Assembly: GCF_019104725.1 (NCBI RefSeq) | Contig: NZ_JAHRXF010000025.1 | Span: 1-64,000 of the forward strand | Reading direction: 5' to 3' | From: Streptomyces corallincola | GTDB lineage: Bacteria > Actinomycetota > Actinomycetes > Streptomycetales > Streptomycetaceae | DNA: 64,000 nucleotides | Shown: positions 40,081 through 48,308 of the stretch, one piece after another | Numbering within the stretch: the first letter of the stretch is position 1 | Layout of the letters: the number at the start of each line of letters is the position of its first letter | The notes under the pieces: model-generated | Databases searched by the model: none | Told to the model about the DNA's origin: nothing | What the model saw: the letters and a program-made list of their open reading frames with translations, nothing else | Made by a program: the position numbers and the translations under genes

Positions 40081-41274
40081 ATGACGCAGACGACCTCCCC
40101 CTCCCTGGACGCGGCCCGCGAACTGCTCCGCGAGTGGCCCGTCGTGGACGGCCACAACGACCTCCCCTGGGCGCTGCGCGAGCGGGTCCGCTACGACCTC
40201 GACAAGCTCGATGTCGCCCACCGCCAGGACGCCGACCTGCACACCGATCTGCCCCGGCTCGCCGAGGGCGGGGTCGGCGCGCAGTTCTGGTCGGTGTACG
40301 TCCCCTCCGACATCCCGGAGCCGGTCGCGGCGACCCTGGAGCAGATCGACTGCGTACGGCAGATGCTCGCCCGTTACCCCGAGCGGCTCGCGCCCGCGCT
40401 GACCGCCGCCGACATGGAGGCCGCCCGCGCCGAGGGCCGCGTCGCCTCCCTGATGGGCGCCGAGGGCGGGCACTCCATCGCCAACTCCCTCGCCACCCTG
40501 CGCGCCCTGCACACGCTCGGGGTGCGCTACATGACGCTCACCCACAACGAGAACGTGGACTGGGCGGACTCCGCGACGGACGCGCCGCGGGTGGGCGGGC
40601 TGTCCGCGTTCGGCCGGGAGGTCGTCCGCGAGATGAACCGGGTCGGCATGCTGGTCGATCTCTCCCACGTCGCCGCCTCCACCATGCGGGACGCGCTGGA
40701 CACCACCACCGCGCCGGTGATCTTCTCCCACTCCTCCGCCCGCGCGGTCTGCGACCACCCGCGCAACATCCCGGACGACGTGCTGGAGCGGCTGCCCGCC
40801 AACGGGGGTGTCGCTATGGTCACCTTCGTGCCGAAGTTCGTCCTCCAGGCCGCCGTGGACTGGACGGCCGCCGCCGACGAGAACCTGCGCGCGCACGGGC
40901 TGCACCACCTCGACACCACCGACGAGGCGATGAGGGTCCACCGGGCCTTCGAGGAGCGCAGCCCGCGCCCCGTCGCCACCGTTTCCACGGTCGCCGACCA
41001 CCTCGACCACATGCGGGAGGTCGCCGGGATCGACCATCTCGGCATCGGCGGCGACTACGACGGCACCGCTTTCACCCCGGCCGGCCTCGACGACGTCTCC
41101 GGCTATCCCCGTCTGGTGGCCGAACTCCTCGATCGCGGGTGGTCCTCCGCCGACCTCGCCAAGCTGACGTGGCGGAACGCGGTGCGGGTTCTGGACGCGG
41201 CGGAGTCGGTCTCCCGCGCGGAGAGTGCTCGGCGGGGGGCGTCCAACGCGACGATCGAGGTCCTGGACGCGTAG
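40081..41274 (+). CDS. M19 membrane-dipeptidase family peptidase
   Basis: 397 residues. All five zinc ligands of the family are present: His25 and Asp27 ([10 protein letters not shown]), Glu128 (LMGAEGGHS), His196 ([10 protein letters not shown]) and His217 ([10 protein letters not shown]), plus the GGDYDGT loop near the end. It should cleave dipeptides, possibly with D-amino acids from wall turnover. ATG 40081 lies 7 bases after the purE stop, so it is likely read from the pur transcript. A degenerate paralogue follows. Confidence 0.92.
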   Translation: MTQTTSPSLDAARELLREWPVVDGHNDLPWALRERVRYDLDKLDVAHRQDADLHTDLPRLAEGGVGAQFWSVYVPSDIPEPVAATLEQIDCVRQMLARYPERLAPALTAADMEAARAEGRVASLMGAEGGHSIANSLATLRALHTLGVRYMTLTHNENVDWADSATDAPRVGGLSAFGREVVREMNRVGMLVDLSHVAASTMRDALDTTTAPVIFSHSSARAVCDHPRNIPDDVLERLPANGGVAMVTFVPKFVLQAAVDWTAAADENLRAHGLHHLDTTDEAMRVHRAFEERSPRPVATVSTVADHLDHMREVAGIDHLGIGGDYDGTAFTPAGLDDVSGYPRLVAELLDRGWSSADLAKLTWRNAVRVLDAAESVSRAESARRGASNATIEVLDA

Positions 41275-41320
41275 CGCTCCGCGGGTTTGGGGGGCGGGGT
41301 GCGTGCCTCGCCCTCTTCGT

Positions 41321-41430
41321 CGCCGGGTGCGGGTGCGTTGTGGTTTGTCGCGCAGTTCCCCGCGCCCCTTGAAGGTGCGTTGTCGGGTGCGGGTCCGTCG
41401 TGGTTTGTCGCGCAGTTCCCCGCGCCCCTT
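41321..41430 (+). repeat. Two copies of a Streptomyces dispersed intergenic repeat at 60-bp spacing
   Basis: TGGTTTGTCGCGCAGTTCCC and the ten bases after it recur exactly 60 bases apart (41341 and 41401), with related sequence on the left of each. GCGCAGTTCCCCGCGCCCCT is a motif I know as common between Streptomyces genes. A weaker relative occurs near 36267-36290. The 41275-41573 gap holds no gene. Confidence 0.7.
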
Positions 41431-41573
41431 TGAGGGCTGCTGCGCAGCCCTTCCTGGGGCTGTTGGTCCCTCGGACGGCGTACTCGTCAGGTGGGTCGCG
41501 TGGTGGGCGTGTGACGGTGGGGGGACGGCGGCCACTGCGGGGTGGTGTGGCCTTGATGACGCGCGGAGGCTTT

Positions 41574-42668
41574 ATGTCGCACCTCCAGGACGGTGTGCCC
41601 GTGGCGGCCGGTCTTGACGAGTTGCCGGATGATCCGTTTCCCGGCGGGGAGGCGGACGACACGTTGCGGCTGGCGCGGGCGGTGTTGGAGCGGTACCCGG
41701 TGGCGGACGGGCGGTGCGGGCTGCCGGGGGTGTTGGCGCGGTCGGGTCGGTGCGACCTGGAGCTGGGCGGGAGTGCCGTGGACACCGATGTGCCCCGGTT
41801 GCGGGCGGGCCGGGTCGGGGCGCAGTTCTGGGCGCTGGACCTGCCCGAGGGGACCGGCGGGGACCGGGCGCTGGCCGCCACCCTGGAACTGCTCGACCTC
41901 GCCCGGGCCGTCATCGCCGCGCACCCGGAGGGCCTGCGCCCGGCACGGTCGGCGGGGGAGGTCATCGACGCCCGGAACTGCGGCCGGACCGCTGTCGTAC
42001 TCGGTCCCGCCGGGGCCCGCGCCCTCGCGGACTCCCTCCCCGCACTGCGCGCCCTGCACACGCTCGGCCTGCGCGTCCTCACCCTGTCCGGCACCGCCTG
42101 GGCGGGCGGGAAGACCGGGCTGACCCGCTTCGGTGAGGAGGTCGTCCGGGAGATGAACCGTCTCGGTGTCCTCGCGGACGTCTCCGGTGCCCCCGAGTCC
42201 ACCGCGCACCGGGTGCTCGCGCTGTCCCGCACCCCCGTGCTGTGCACCCGCTCGGCCGCGAGCGCCCTGCGCCCGCACCCGGACAACGTCTCCGACGATC
42301 TGCTCGGCGCCCTCGGCGCCGCCGGTGGCCTGTGCATGGTGCCGTTCGCCGCCGAGCAGTGCGGGACGGCCGTGGAGGACGTGGCCGACCATCTCGGGCA
42401 CGTACGGGACGTGGCCGGACCGGAGAGCGTCGGCCTCTCCGGTGCGTACGACACCGGAGCCGCGCACCCCGCCGAGCTGGACAACCCCTCCCGCCACCCC
42501 CACCTCGTCGCGGAACTGCTCCGGCGCGGCTGGAGCGACACCGAGCTGTCCCTGCTGACCTGGGGGAACGTCCAACGCGCCCTGCGCAGCGCGGACTTCA
42601 CCGCCCGTGCCGCCCAGGACCGGGGCGAACCCTCACGGGCCCGGCTGGCCGACCTGGACGGCGGCTGA
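41574..42668 (+). CDS. Degenerate M19 dipeptidase paralogue lacking all zinc ligands
   Basis: 364 residues, alignable along its length to the preceding dipeptidase (shared blocks [39 protein letters not shown]). The zinc positions are all changed: His25 to Arg47 and Asp27 to Gly49 (VADGRCGLPG), Glu128 to Ala146, His196 to Gly205, His217 to Arg226; GGDYDGT reads SGAYDTG. The frame is open and keeps normal codon bias, so it is a maintained non-enzymatic protein rather than a decayed gene. ATG 41574 follows GGAGG by 4 bases; ATG 41556 is an alternative. Confidence 0.88.
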   Translation: MSHLQDGVPVAAGLDELPDDPFPGGEADDTLRLARAVLERYPVADGRCGLPGVLARSGRCDLELGGSAVDTDVPRLRAGRVGAQFWALDLPEGTGGDRALAATLELLDLARAVIAAHPEGLRPARSAGEVIDARNCGRTAVVLGPAGARALADSLPALRALHTLGLRVLTLSGTAWAGGKTGLTRFGEEVVREMNRLGVLADVSGAPESTAHRVLALSRTPVLCTRSAASALRPHPDNVSDDLLGALGAAGGLCMVPFAAEQCGTAVEDVADHLGHVRDVAGPESVGLSGAYDTGAAHPAELDNPSRHPHLVAELLRRGWSDTELSLLTWGNVQRALRSADFTARAAQDRGEPSRARLADLDGG

Positions 42669-42702
42669 GGGAGCGCCGGGCGCGCGGGCCGGGGAGGCCG
42701 CC

Positions 42703-43092
42703 CTACCCCTCCTCGATCCTGCACAGGCAGAACGGATGCCCCGCCGGGTCGGCGTACACCTGGAAGTCCTTCGTCTCGCGGTCCGTGAGGTCCAGCGGGC
42801 GGGCCCCCAGCGCGAGCACCTGCTCGTGGGCCCGGTCGATGTCCGCCCAGGTGGGCCCGCCGTCGAAGTCCAGGTGGAACTGCTGGGCGCCCTCGGGTCC
42901 GGGCCACTTCGGGGGTTCGTACGCCTCGGAGCGCTGGAAGCAGAGCCGGGGCCCGTCCGGGACGTGGAGGACGACCCAGTCGTCGTCCTGCGCGTCCGGG
43001 GTGCCGCCCGCGAGGGCCGCGTAGAAGGCGGCCAGCGCGGCCGGGTCGGGGCAGTCGAGGACGACGCTGCGGAGGCGGGCGACGGACGTCAT
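42703..43092 (-). CDS. VOC/glyoxalase-superfamily protein (second of pair)
   Basis: 129 residues, one VOC unit: RLRSVVLDCPDPAALAAFYA at the start and VYADPAGHPFCLCRIEE at the end. This is the actinobacterial glyoxalase-like type common next to regulators; substrates are unknown. It follows its paralogue by 44 bases, shares about half its residues and is probably co-transcribed. ATG 43092 is set by homology and by GAGGAG upstream. Confidence 0.88.
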   Translation of the reverse strand: MTSVARLRSVVLDCPDPAALAAFYAALAGGTPDAQDDDWVVLHVPDGPRLCFQRSEAYEPPKWPGPEGAQQFHLDFDGGPTWADIDRAHEQVLALGARPLDLTDRETKDFQVYADPAGHPFCLCRIEEG

Positions 43093-43136
43093 CGGGGTCT
43101 CCTCAAGGACGGATGGCACAGGGTGTGGGGGTGTCG

Positions 43137-43508
43137 TCAGCAGGTGCACAGGCAGAACGGATGCCCCGCCGGGTCGGCGTACACTCGCCAGCCCCGCTCC
43201 GGCGGGCCGGTCTCCAGCAGGCGGGCGCCCAGTTCCAGCACACCCTTCTCCGCCGCGTCGAGCTGGGCGGCGGGGACATTCAGGTCGAGGTGCATCTGCT
43301 GGCCCCCCTCGGCGGCGGGCCAGCGGGGCGGGACGAACCCCGTGGCCCGCTGGAAGGCCAGCTTCCGGCCGTCCGGGAGCGCCAGTTCCACCCACTCCCC
43401 GTCGTCCTCCTCGCTCACCGTGCCGCCCAGCACCCCGGCGTAGAACGCGGCCAGCGCTCGCGGATCGGGACAGTCCAGGGCGACGACGTCCAGCGTGGCG
43501 AGGGCCAT
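43137..43508 (-). CDS. VOC/glyoxalase-superfamily protein (first of pair)
   Basis: 123 residues with the same unit: LDVVALDCPDPRALAAFYAG and YADPAGHPFCLCTC. Metal ligands expected in true glyoxalases are not evident, so a binding or resistance role is possible. ATG 43508 has AGGAGGA upstream. An extended frame to 43559 would run through a perfect palindrome and is rejected. It is divergent from the CGNR regulator, with a repeat cluster between. Confidence 0.88.
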   Translation of the reverse strand: MALATLDVVALDCPDPRALAAFYAGVLGGTVSEEDDGEWVELALPDGRKLAFQRATGFVPPRWPAAEGGQQMHLDLNVPAAQLDAAEKGVLELGARLLETGPPERGWRVYADPAGHPFCLCTC

Positions 43509-43538
43509 GACTTCCTCCTGGGGCGCGGGGAGCACGGA

Positions 43539-43626
43539 GTTACCGTAGAACGTGCTCATCAGGTAACGCGTTACCTGATGGTTCTGCCCCTGCGGTAACG
43601 GACACAACCCGATTCGCGGAGGTAAC
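43539..43626. promoter_or_regulatory. Operator cluster: five GGTAAC/GTTACC hexamers with a 24-bp palindrome
   Basis: The hexamer occurs at 43539, 43562, 43570, 43594 and 43621 in alternating orientation. The central pair forms a perfect 24-base palindrome (43557-43580) around GGTAACGCGTTACC. The last hexamer overlaps the TAACTT -10 of the CGNR gene. The cluster fills the 126 bases between the divergent VOC and CGNR genes. Confidence 0.7.
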
Positions 43627-43634
43627 TTGCAGCC

Positions 43635-44141
43635 ATGACTGAGCGAGCGCCCGCACCGGGAGGGCTGGTCCTGGTCGAGGCCCTGGTGAACACCCTCGAC
43701 CTGGAGACCGGCGCCGACGCGCTGGACACCGGGCGTGGCCGGGCGGCGCTGGGCATCGGCGCCGCCGGGGTGGAGGACGCCCGTGAGCTGCGCGAAGCGC
43801 TGCGCGTGGTCCTGCTCGCGCACGCCGGGTACCCGCCGCACGCCGAGGTGACCCCGCTCGGCGAACTCCTCGCCGCCGCGCCGCTGCTCGTCACCGTGGA
43901 CCCCGGCGACGGCTCGGCCGCCCTCACCGCCGCCGACACCGGTGCGCTGCGCTCCCGTGTCGCGGTGGCGGTGGCGGAGGCGCTGGTCGCGGGCACCTGG
44001 ACCCGGCTGAAGGCGTGCGAGTCCGTCACCTGCCACTGGGCGTACTACGACCGCAGCCCGGCCGGGCGGGGCCGCTGGTGCTCGATGGGGGTGTGCGGGG
44101 CGCGCGCCAAGATGCGGCGCTACCGGGCCAAGCGGGTCTGA
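43635..44141 (+). CDS. CGNR zinc-finger (ABATE-domain) transcriptional regulator
   Basis: 168 residues. The N-terminal ABATE-type domain covers about residues 10-115; the C-terminal zinc finger holds Cys128, Cys133, Cys149 and Cys154 in KACESVTCHWAYYDRSPAGR and RWCSMGVCGARAKMRRYR. Here CGNR reads CGAR. ATG 43635 follows TAACTT by 6 bases with no useful ribosome site, so the message may be leaderless. Divergence from the VOC pair and the GGTAAC cluster makes it their likely regulator and its own. Confidence 0.9.
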   Translation: MTERAPAPGGLVLVEALVNTLDLETGADALDTGRGRAALGIGAAGVEDARELREALRVVLLAHAGYPPHAEVTPLGELLAAAPLLVTVDPGDGSAALTAADTGALRSRVAVAVAEALVAGTWTRLKACESVTCHWAYYDRSPAGRGRWCSMGVCGARAKMRRYRAKRV

Positions 44142-44223
44142 TCCCCCGCGCTCCGGTCCCGTCCCGCCCGGTTGTCCGGTCCTGCCCGGCCCCCTCCGCC
44201 GCCGCTTGCGGCACAATGCCGGG

Positions 44224-44262
44224 GTGCCGGTCCGGCCGACTGAGCCTCGGCCGGACCGGCAC
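44224..44262. terminator. Terminator between CGNR and UDP-glucose dehydrogenase genes
   Basis: GTGCCGGTCCGGCC and its perfect complement form a 14-bp stem with an 11-base loop between convergent genes. Confidence 0.8.
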
Positions 44263-44321
44263 GTCCGGCCGCCGCCTCCCGCGCGGACGGGGCCCCGGCC
44301 GGTGCCGGGGTGCTGGTGGCC

Positions 44322-45665
44322 CTACGCGCGCGGGCGTCCCATCGCGCGGTACGTCCAGCCCGCGCGGCGCCAGACCTCGGGGTCCAGGGCGTTGCGGCCG
44401 TCGAGGATCAGGCGGGCGGCCGTGACCTCGCCGAGGGAGGCCGGGTCCAGCTCGCGGAACTCGCGCCACTCGGTGAGGTGCAGGACGACATCGGCGCCGC
44501 GTACCGCGTCCAGCGCGGAGTCGGCGTAGCCCAGGGTCGGGAAGACCCTGCGGGCGTTGGCCATGCCCTTCGGGTCGTAGACCGTGACCTGGCCGCCCTG
44601 GAGGTGTATCTGACCGGCCACGTTGAGGGCGGGGGAGTCGCGGACGTCGTCGGAGTCGGGCTTGAAGGCGGCGCCGAGCACCGCGACCCGGCGGCCGAGG
44701 AACGAGCCGCCGCCGAGCGCCTCGCGGGCCATCTCGACCATCTGGCCCCGGCGCCGCATGTTGATGGAGTCGATCTCGCGCAGGAAGGTCAGCGCCTGGT
44801 CCGCGCCCAGCTCGCCCGCGCGGGCCATGAAGGCGCGGATGTCCTTGGGCAGGCAGCCGCCGCCGAAGCCGATCCCGGCGCGCAGGAACTTGGCGCCGAT
44901 CCGGTCGTCGTGGCCGATGGCCTCCGCGAGCTTGGCCACGTCGCCGCCGCCCGCCTCGCAGACCTCGGCCATCGCGTTGATGAAGGAGATCTTGGTGGCC
45001 AGGAAGGAGTTCGCGGCCGTCTTGACCAGCTCGGCGGTCGGGAAGTCGGTCACCACGAACGGTGTGCCCTCCGCGAGCGGGGTGGCGTACACCTCGCGGA
45101 GCAGCTTCTCGGCGCGTTCACCGCGTACGCCGACGACGATCCGGTCCGGGTGCAGGGTGTCCTGGACGGCGAAGCCCTCGCGGAGGAACTCCGGGTTCCA
45201 GGCCAGCTCGGCGTCCGTCCCGGCCGGGGCGTGCTCGGCCAGGTAACCGGCGAGCCGCTCCGCGGTGCCGACCGGCACCGTGGACTTGCCGACGACCAGG
45301 GCGGGACCGCGCAGGTGCGGGGCGAGCGAGGCGAAGGCGGAGTCCACGTACGACATGTCGGCCGCGTACTCCCCGTGCCGCTGCGGGGTGTTCACGCAGA
45401 CGAAGTGCACATCGCCGAAGGCGCCGACCTCGGCCCAGTCGGAGGTGAAGCGCAGCCGCCCGCTGGAGCCCTCGATGCCCTTGACGTGCCGACGCAGCAG
45501 CTCGTCGAGACCCGGTTCGTACATCGGGGTCTCACCCCGCTCCAGCAGGGCGATCTTCTCCGGGACCACGTCGAGACCGAGGACCTCGAAGCCCAGCTCG
45601 GCCAGGGCCGCGGCGTGCGTGGCGCCGAGGTAGCCGGTGCCGATCACGGTGATCTTCAGGCTCAT
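44322..45665 (-). CDS. UDP-glucose 6-dehydrogenase family protein
   Basis: 447 residues. The N-terminal NAD domain starts ITVIGTGYLGATHAAALAEL; STVPVGTAERLA, WNPEFLREG, FIN-type central helices and the catalytic cysteine in AGIGFGGGCLPKDIRAF follow; the C-terminal domain has VLGAAFKPDSDDVRDSPAL. It oxidises UDP-glucose (or a related NDP-hexose) to the uronic acid for surface polymers. ATG 45665 has GGAG upstream. It is divergent from an acyl-CoA dehydrogenase gene. Confidence 0.92.
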   Translation of the reverse strand: MSLKITVIGTGYLGATHAAALAELGFEVLGLDVVPEKIALLERGETPMYEPGLDELLRRHVKGIEGSSGRLRFTSDWAEVGAFGDVHFVCVNTPQRHGEYAADMSYVDSAFASLAPHLRGPALVVGKSTVPVGTAERLAGYLAEHAPAGTDAELAWNPEFLREGFAVQDTLHPDRIVVGVRGERAEKLLREVYATPLAEGTPFVVTDFPTAELVKTAANSFLATKISFINAMAEVCEAGGGDVAKLAEAIGHDDRIGAKFLRAGIGFGGGCLPKDIRAFMARAGELGADQALTFLREIDSINMRRRGQMVEMAREALGGGSFLGRRVAVLGAAFKPDSDDVRDSPALNVAGQIHLQGGQVTVYDPKGMANARRVFPTLGYADSALDAVRGADVVLHLTEWREFRELDPASLGEVTAARLILDGRNALDPEVWRRAGWTYRAMGRPRA

Positions 45666-45836
45666 GGACGTGCTCCAGCTCGGGTGCGTCCGGCACCGGC
45701 GTGCGGTGCGTGGACGGAGACGGACGGGGGACGGGCGGGCCGCCGGGGCGAGCATAGCCGCGGCCCTCGGCGGGAAAATTTCCCCCTGTCGCCAAGCTCA
45801 CGTAGGCGTCTCGCGGAGCGGCCCCTAAAATTCGTG

Positions 45837-45850
45837 TTACTTAACGGTAA
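45837..45850. promoter_or_regulatory. Inverted repeat at the acyl-CoA dehydrogenase promoter
   Basis: TTAC-TTAACG-GTAA stands out in GC-rich surroundings and ends just before a TAGCGT hexamer (45852-45857), about 30 bases before the TTG start. It could be an operator for a TetR- or GntR-type fatty-acid regulator. Confidence 0.4.
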
Positions 45851-45885
45851 TTAGCGTCCCCTGTGTCCTTGGAGCGTGAGAGACC

Positions 45886-47043
45886 TTGGCCGGATCGGCT
45901 GACTTCGACCTGTACCGCCCGTCCGAGGAGCACGGCATGCTCCGCGACGCCGTCCGCGCGCTGGCGGAGGCGAAGATCGCGCCGTACGCCGCCGCCGTGG
46001 ACGAGGAGGCGCGCTTCCCGCAGGAGGCGCTGGACGCGCTGGTGGCGAACGACCTGCACGCCGTGCACGTCCCCGAGGAGTACGGCGGCGGCGGCGCCGA
46101 CGCGCTCGCCACGGTCATCGTCATCGAGGAGGTGGCCCGCGCCTGTGTGTCGTCCTCGCTGATCCCGGCCGTGAACAAGCTGGGCTCGCTCCCGGTGATC
46201 CTGTCCGGCTCCGAGGAGCTGAAGAAGAAGTACCTGGGTCCGCTCGCCAAGGGCGACGCGATGTTCTCGTACTGCCTCTCCGAGCCGGAGGCGGGCTCGG
46301 ACGCGGCCGGTATGAGGACCAGGGCCGTGCGCGACGGGGACTCCTGGGTGCTCAACGGCGTGAAGCGCTGGATCACCAACGCGGGCGTCTCCGAGTTCTA
46401 CACGGTGATGGCCGTCACCGACCCCACCAAGCGGTCCAAGGGCATCTCGGCGTTCGTCGTGGATAAGTCCGACCCCGGTGTCTCCTTCGGCGCCCCCGAG
46501 AAGAAGCTCGGCATCAAGGGCTCCCCGACCCGCGAGGTCTACTTCGACAACGTCCGCATCCCCGCCGACCGCATGATCGGCGCCGAGGGCACCGGCTTCG
46601 CCACCGCGATGGCCACCCTGGACCACACCCGCATCACCATCGCCGCCCAGGCGCTCGGTGTCGCCCAGGGCGCCTTCGACTACGCCAAGGGCTACGTCCA
46701 GGAGCGCAAGCAGTTCGGCAAGCCCATCGCCGACTTCCAGGGCATCCAGTTCATGCTGGCCGACATGGCCATGAAGATCGAGGCCGCCCGCCAGCTCACC
46801 TACGCCGCCGCCGCCAAGTCCGAGCGCGGCGACAGCGACCTCACCTTCCAGGGCGCCGCCGCCAAGTGCTTCGCCTCCGACGTGGCGATGGAGGTCACCA
46901 CCGACGCCGTCCAGCTTCTCGGCGGCTACGGCTACACCCGCGACTACCCGGTCGAGCGCATGATGCGCGACGCCAAGATCACCCAGATTTATGAGGGCAC
47001 CAACCAGGTCCAGCGCATCGTCATGGCCCGCAACCTGCCGTAG
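45886..47043 (+). CDS. Acyl-CoA dehydrogenase
   Basis: 385 residues. The FAD/substrate signatures are intact: [58 protein letters not shown], and the catalytic glutamate region [18 protein letters not shown]. It performs the first beta-oxidation step on short or medium acyl-CoAs. The start is the rare TTG 45886: the protein's conserved N-terminus ([15 protein letters not shown]) begins there, and no in-frame ATG or GTG precedes it. GGAG at 45871 is a distant ribosome site. Confidence 0.93.
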   Translation: MAGSADFDLYRPSEEHGMLRDAVRALAEAKIAPYAAAVDEEARFPQEALDALVANDLHAVHVPEEYGGGGADALATVIVIEEVARACVSSSLIPAVNKLGSLPVILSGSEELKKKYLGPLAKGDAMFSYCLSEPEAGSDAAGMRTRAVRDGDSWVLNGVKRWITNAGVSEFYTVMAVTDPTKRSKGISAFVVDKSDPGVSFGAPEKKLGIKGSPTREVYFDNVRIPADRMIGAEGTGFATAMATLDHTRITIAAQALGVAQGAFDYAKGYVQERKQFGKPIADFQGIQFMLADMAMKIEAARQLTYAAAAKSERGDSDLTFQGAAAKCFASDVAMEVTTDAVQLLGGYGYTRDYPVERMMRDAKITQIYEGTNQVQRIVMARNLP

Positions 47044-47067
47044 CCTCCCGGCGCCCGCACCACGAGA

Positions 47068-47098
47068 AAGGTCCCCCGGCAGCGCGCCGGGGGACCTT
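47068..47098 (+). terminator. Terminator after the acyl-CoA dehydrogenase gene
   Basis: AAGGTCCCCCGGC and its complement form a 13-bp stem with a 5-base loop. Confidence 0.8.
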
Positions 47099-47138
47099 CG
47101 TCCGTGGGTGCGGGGGTCTTGTCTGGCAGGGTGCGGAC

Positions 47139-47675
47139 ATGACGACGAAGACGACACCGGACGGACGACCCGTCCCGCAGCCGAGGGCCACCGAGCGGGA
47201 CCAGTTGGAGGCGTGGCTCGACTTCCACCGGGAGACGCTGGCGCTGAAGTGCGCGGGGCTGACGGACGAGCAGTTGCGGACGGCCTCGGTGCCGCCGTCC
47301 CCGATGACCCTGCTGGGGCTGGTGCAGCACCTGGCGGAGATCGAGCGGAACTGGTTCCGGCGGGTGTTCTCCGGCCAGGACCTGCCCGCGCTGTTCGGGG
47401 ACGGCGAGGGCTTCACGCTCAGCCCCGACCGGGGCATCGACGAGGTGATGGCCGCCTGGCGCACCGAGATCGAGCGGGGCCGCGAACTCATCGCCCTCGC
47501 CTCGCCCGACGACTGCGGCCCGCTGCCCGAACTCCCCGGCCCGGAGTCCGACGTCCTCGGTGACCAGGGCGTCTCGCTGCGCTGGATCATGATCCACATG
47601 ATCGAGGAGTACGCCCGCCACAACGGCCACGCCGACCTCATCCGCGAACGCGTGGACGGCACGGCGGGCGTCTGA
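47139..47675 (+). CDS. DinB-family (DUF664) protein
   Basis: 178 residues. Histidines spaced as in DinB/YfiT metal sites are present: [33 protein letters not shown], and [20 protein letters not shown]. Actinobacterial members include mycothiol-dependent enzymes, so thiol transfer or detoxification is possible. ATG 47139 lies 6 bases after CAGGGT with no ribosome site. It stands between two terminator-like or repetitive stretches. Confidence 0.88.
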   Translation: MTTKTTPDGRPVPQPRATERDQLEAWLDFHRETLALKCAGLTDEQLRTASVPPSPMTLLGLVQHLAEIERNWFRRVFSGQDLPALFGDGEGFTLSPDRGIDEVMAAWRTEIERGRELIALASPDDCGPLPELPGPESDVLGDQGVSLRWIMIHMIEEYARHNGHADLIRERVDGTAGV

Positions 47676-47857
47676 CCCGGCACCCCGCCCCCGCCCCCGC
47701 GCACCCCGCCCCCGCGCACCCCGCCCCCGGCGGCTCTCACCCGTACGGCCCCGCCCCGCTTGCCGACCGGCCGGTCACATGCGCGGGGGCGGGCACGGGC
47801 GTAGGACGGAAGGCAGACCGGACCCGCTCCGGGTCCGGGCCCGCCGAAGGAGGAGCC

Positions 47858-48220
47858 ATGACCCAGTCCGGTACCGCACCCGCCATGACCCGGCAGACCC
47901 AGGACGCCGTCGAGGCGTGCATGACCTGCCACGGCATCTGCGAGGAGACCATGAGCGCCTGTCTGAACATGGGCGGCCAGGCCCAGCTCCAGATCATGCG
48001 CGCCCTCATGGACTGCTCAGAGACCACCCGTCTCTGTGCCGACATGATGATGCGCCGCTCCCCGATGTCCGCCGACATCTGCGCGATGTGCGCCCGCGCC
48101 TGCGAGATGTGCGCCGAGGCGTGCATGTCCCTCCCCGACGACGCCCAGATGATCCGCTGTGCCGAGGCGTGCCGCCGCTGCGCGGACATGTGCCGGAGCA
48201 TGGCGGGCGCCGCCATGTGA
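47858..48220 (+). CDS. Four-helix-bundle copper-storage protein (Csp/DUF326 type)
   Basis: 120 residues with 15 cysteines placed in CxxC- and CxxxC-spaced helices (EACMTCHGICEETMSAC, then ICAMCARACEMCAEAC and RCAEACRRCADMC). This pattern matches Csp copper-storage bundles, which bind many Cu(I) ions inside the helices. No signal peptide is present, so it is a cytosolic, Csp3-like form. ATG 47858 follows a strong GGAGGAG. The 180 bases before it include GC-rich tandem repeats (about 47681-47730), not an evident copper operator. Confidence 0.9.
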   Translation: MTQSGTAPAMTRQTQDAVEACMTCHGICEETMSACLNMGGQAQLQIMRALMDCSETTRLCADMMMRRSPMSADICAMCARACEMCAEACMSLPDDAQMIRCAEACRRCADMCRSMAGAAM

Positions 48221-48308
48221 GTCCCCGCCCCGCGTCCGGGATGCCCGGTCCGGCCGGGACGCCCCCGAGGGTGGTGTCTCCGGCCGGGCGTGCGGCAGGC
48301 TGGCGGGC

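Noticed and set aside
41574-42668. Second dipeptidase as a pseudogene
   Set aside because: No frameshift or premature stop, full length and normal codon bias; only the active-site residues are changed.
43509-43559. Upstream-extended start of the first VOC gene
   Set aside because: It would translate through the operator palindrome, while ATG 43508 has a strong AGGAGGA site and begins at the homology.
47681-47735. CCCCGCCCCCGCGCA repeats as a regulatory array or CRISPR
   Set aside because: Simple GC-rich slippage repeats without spacers; no relation to known copper operators.
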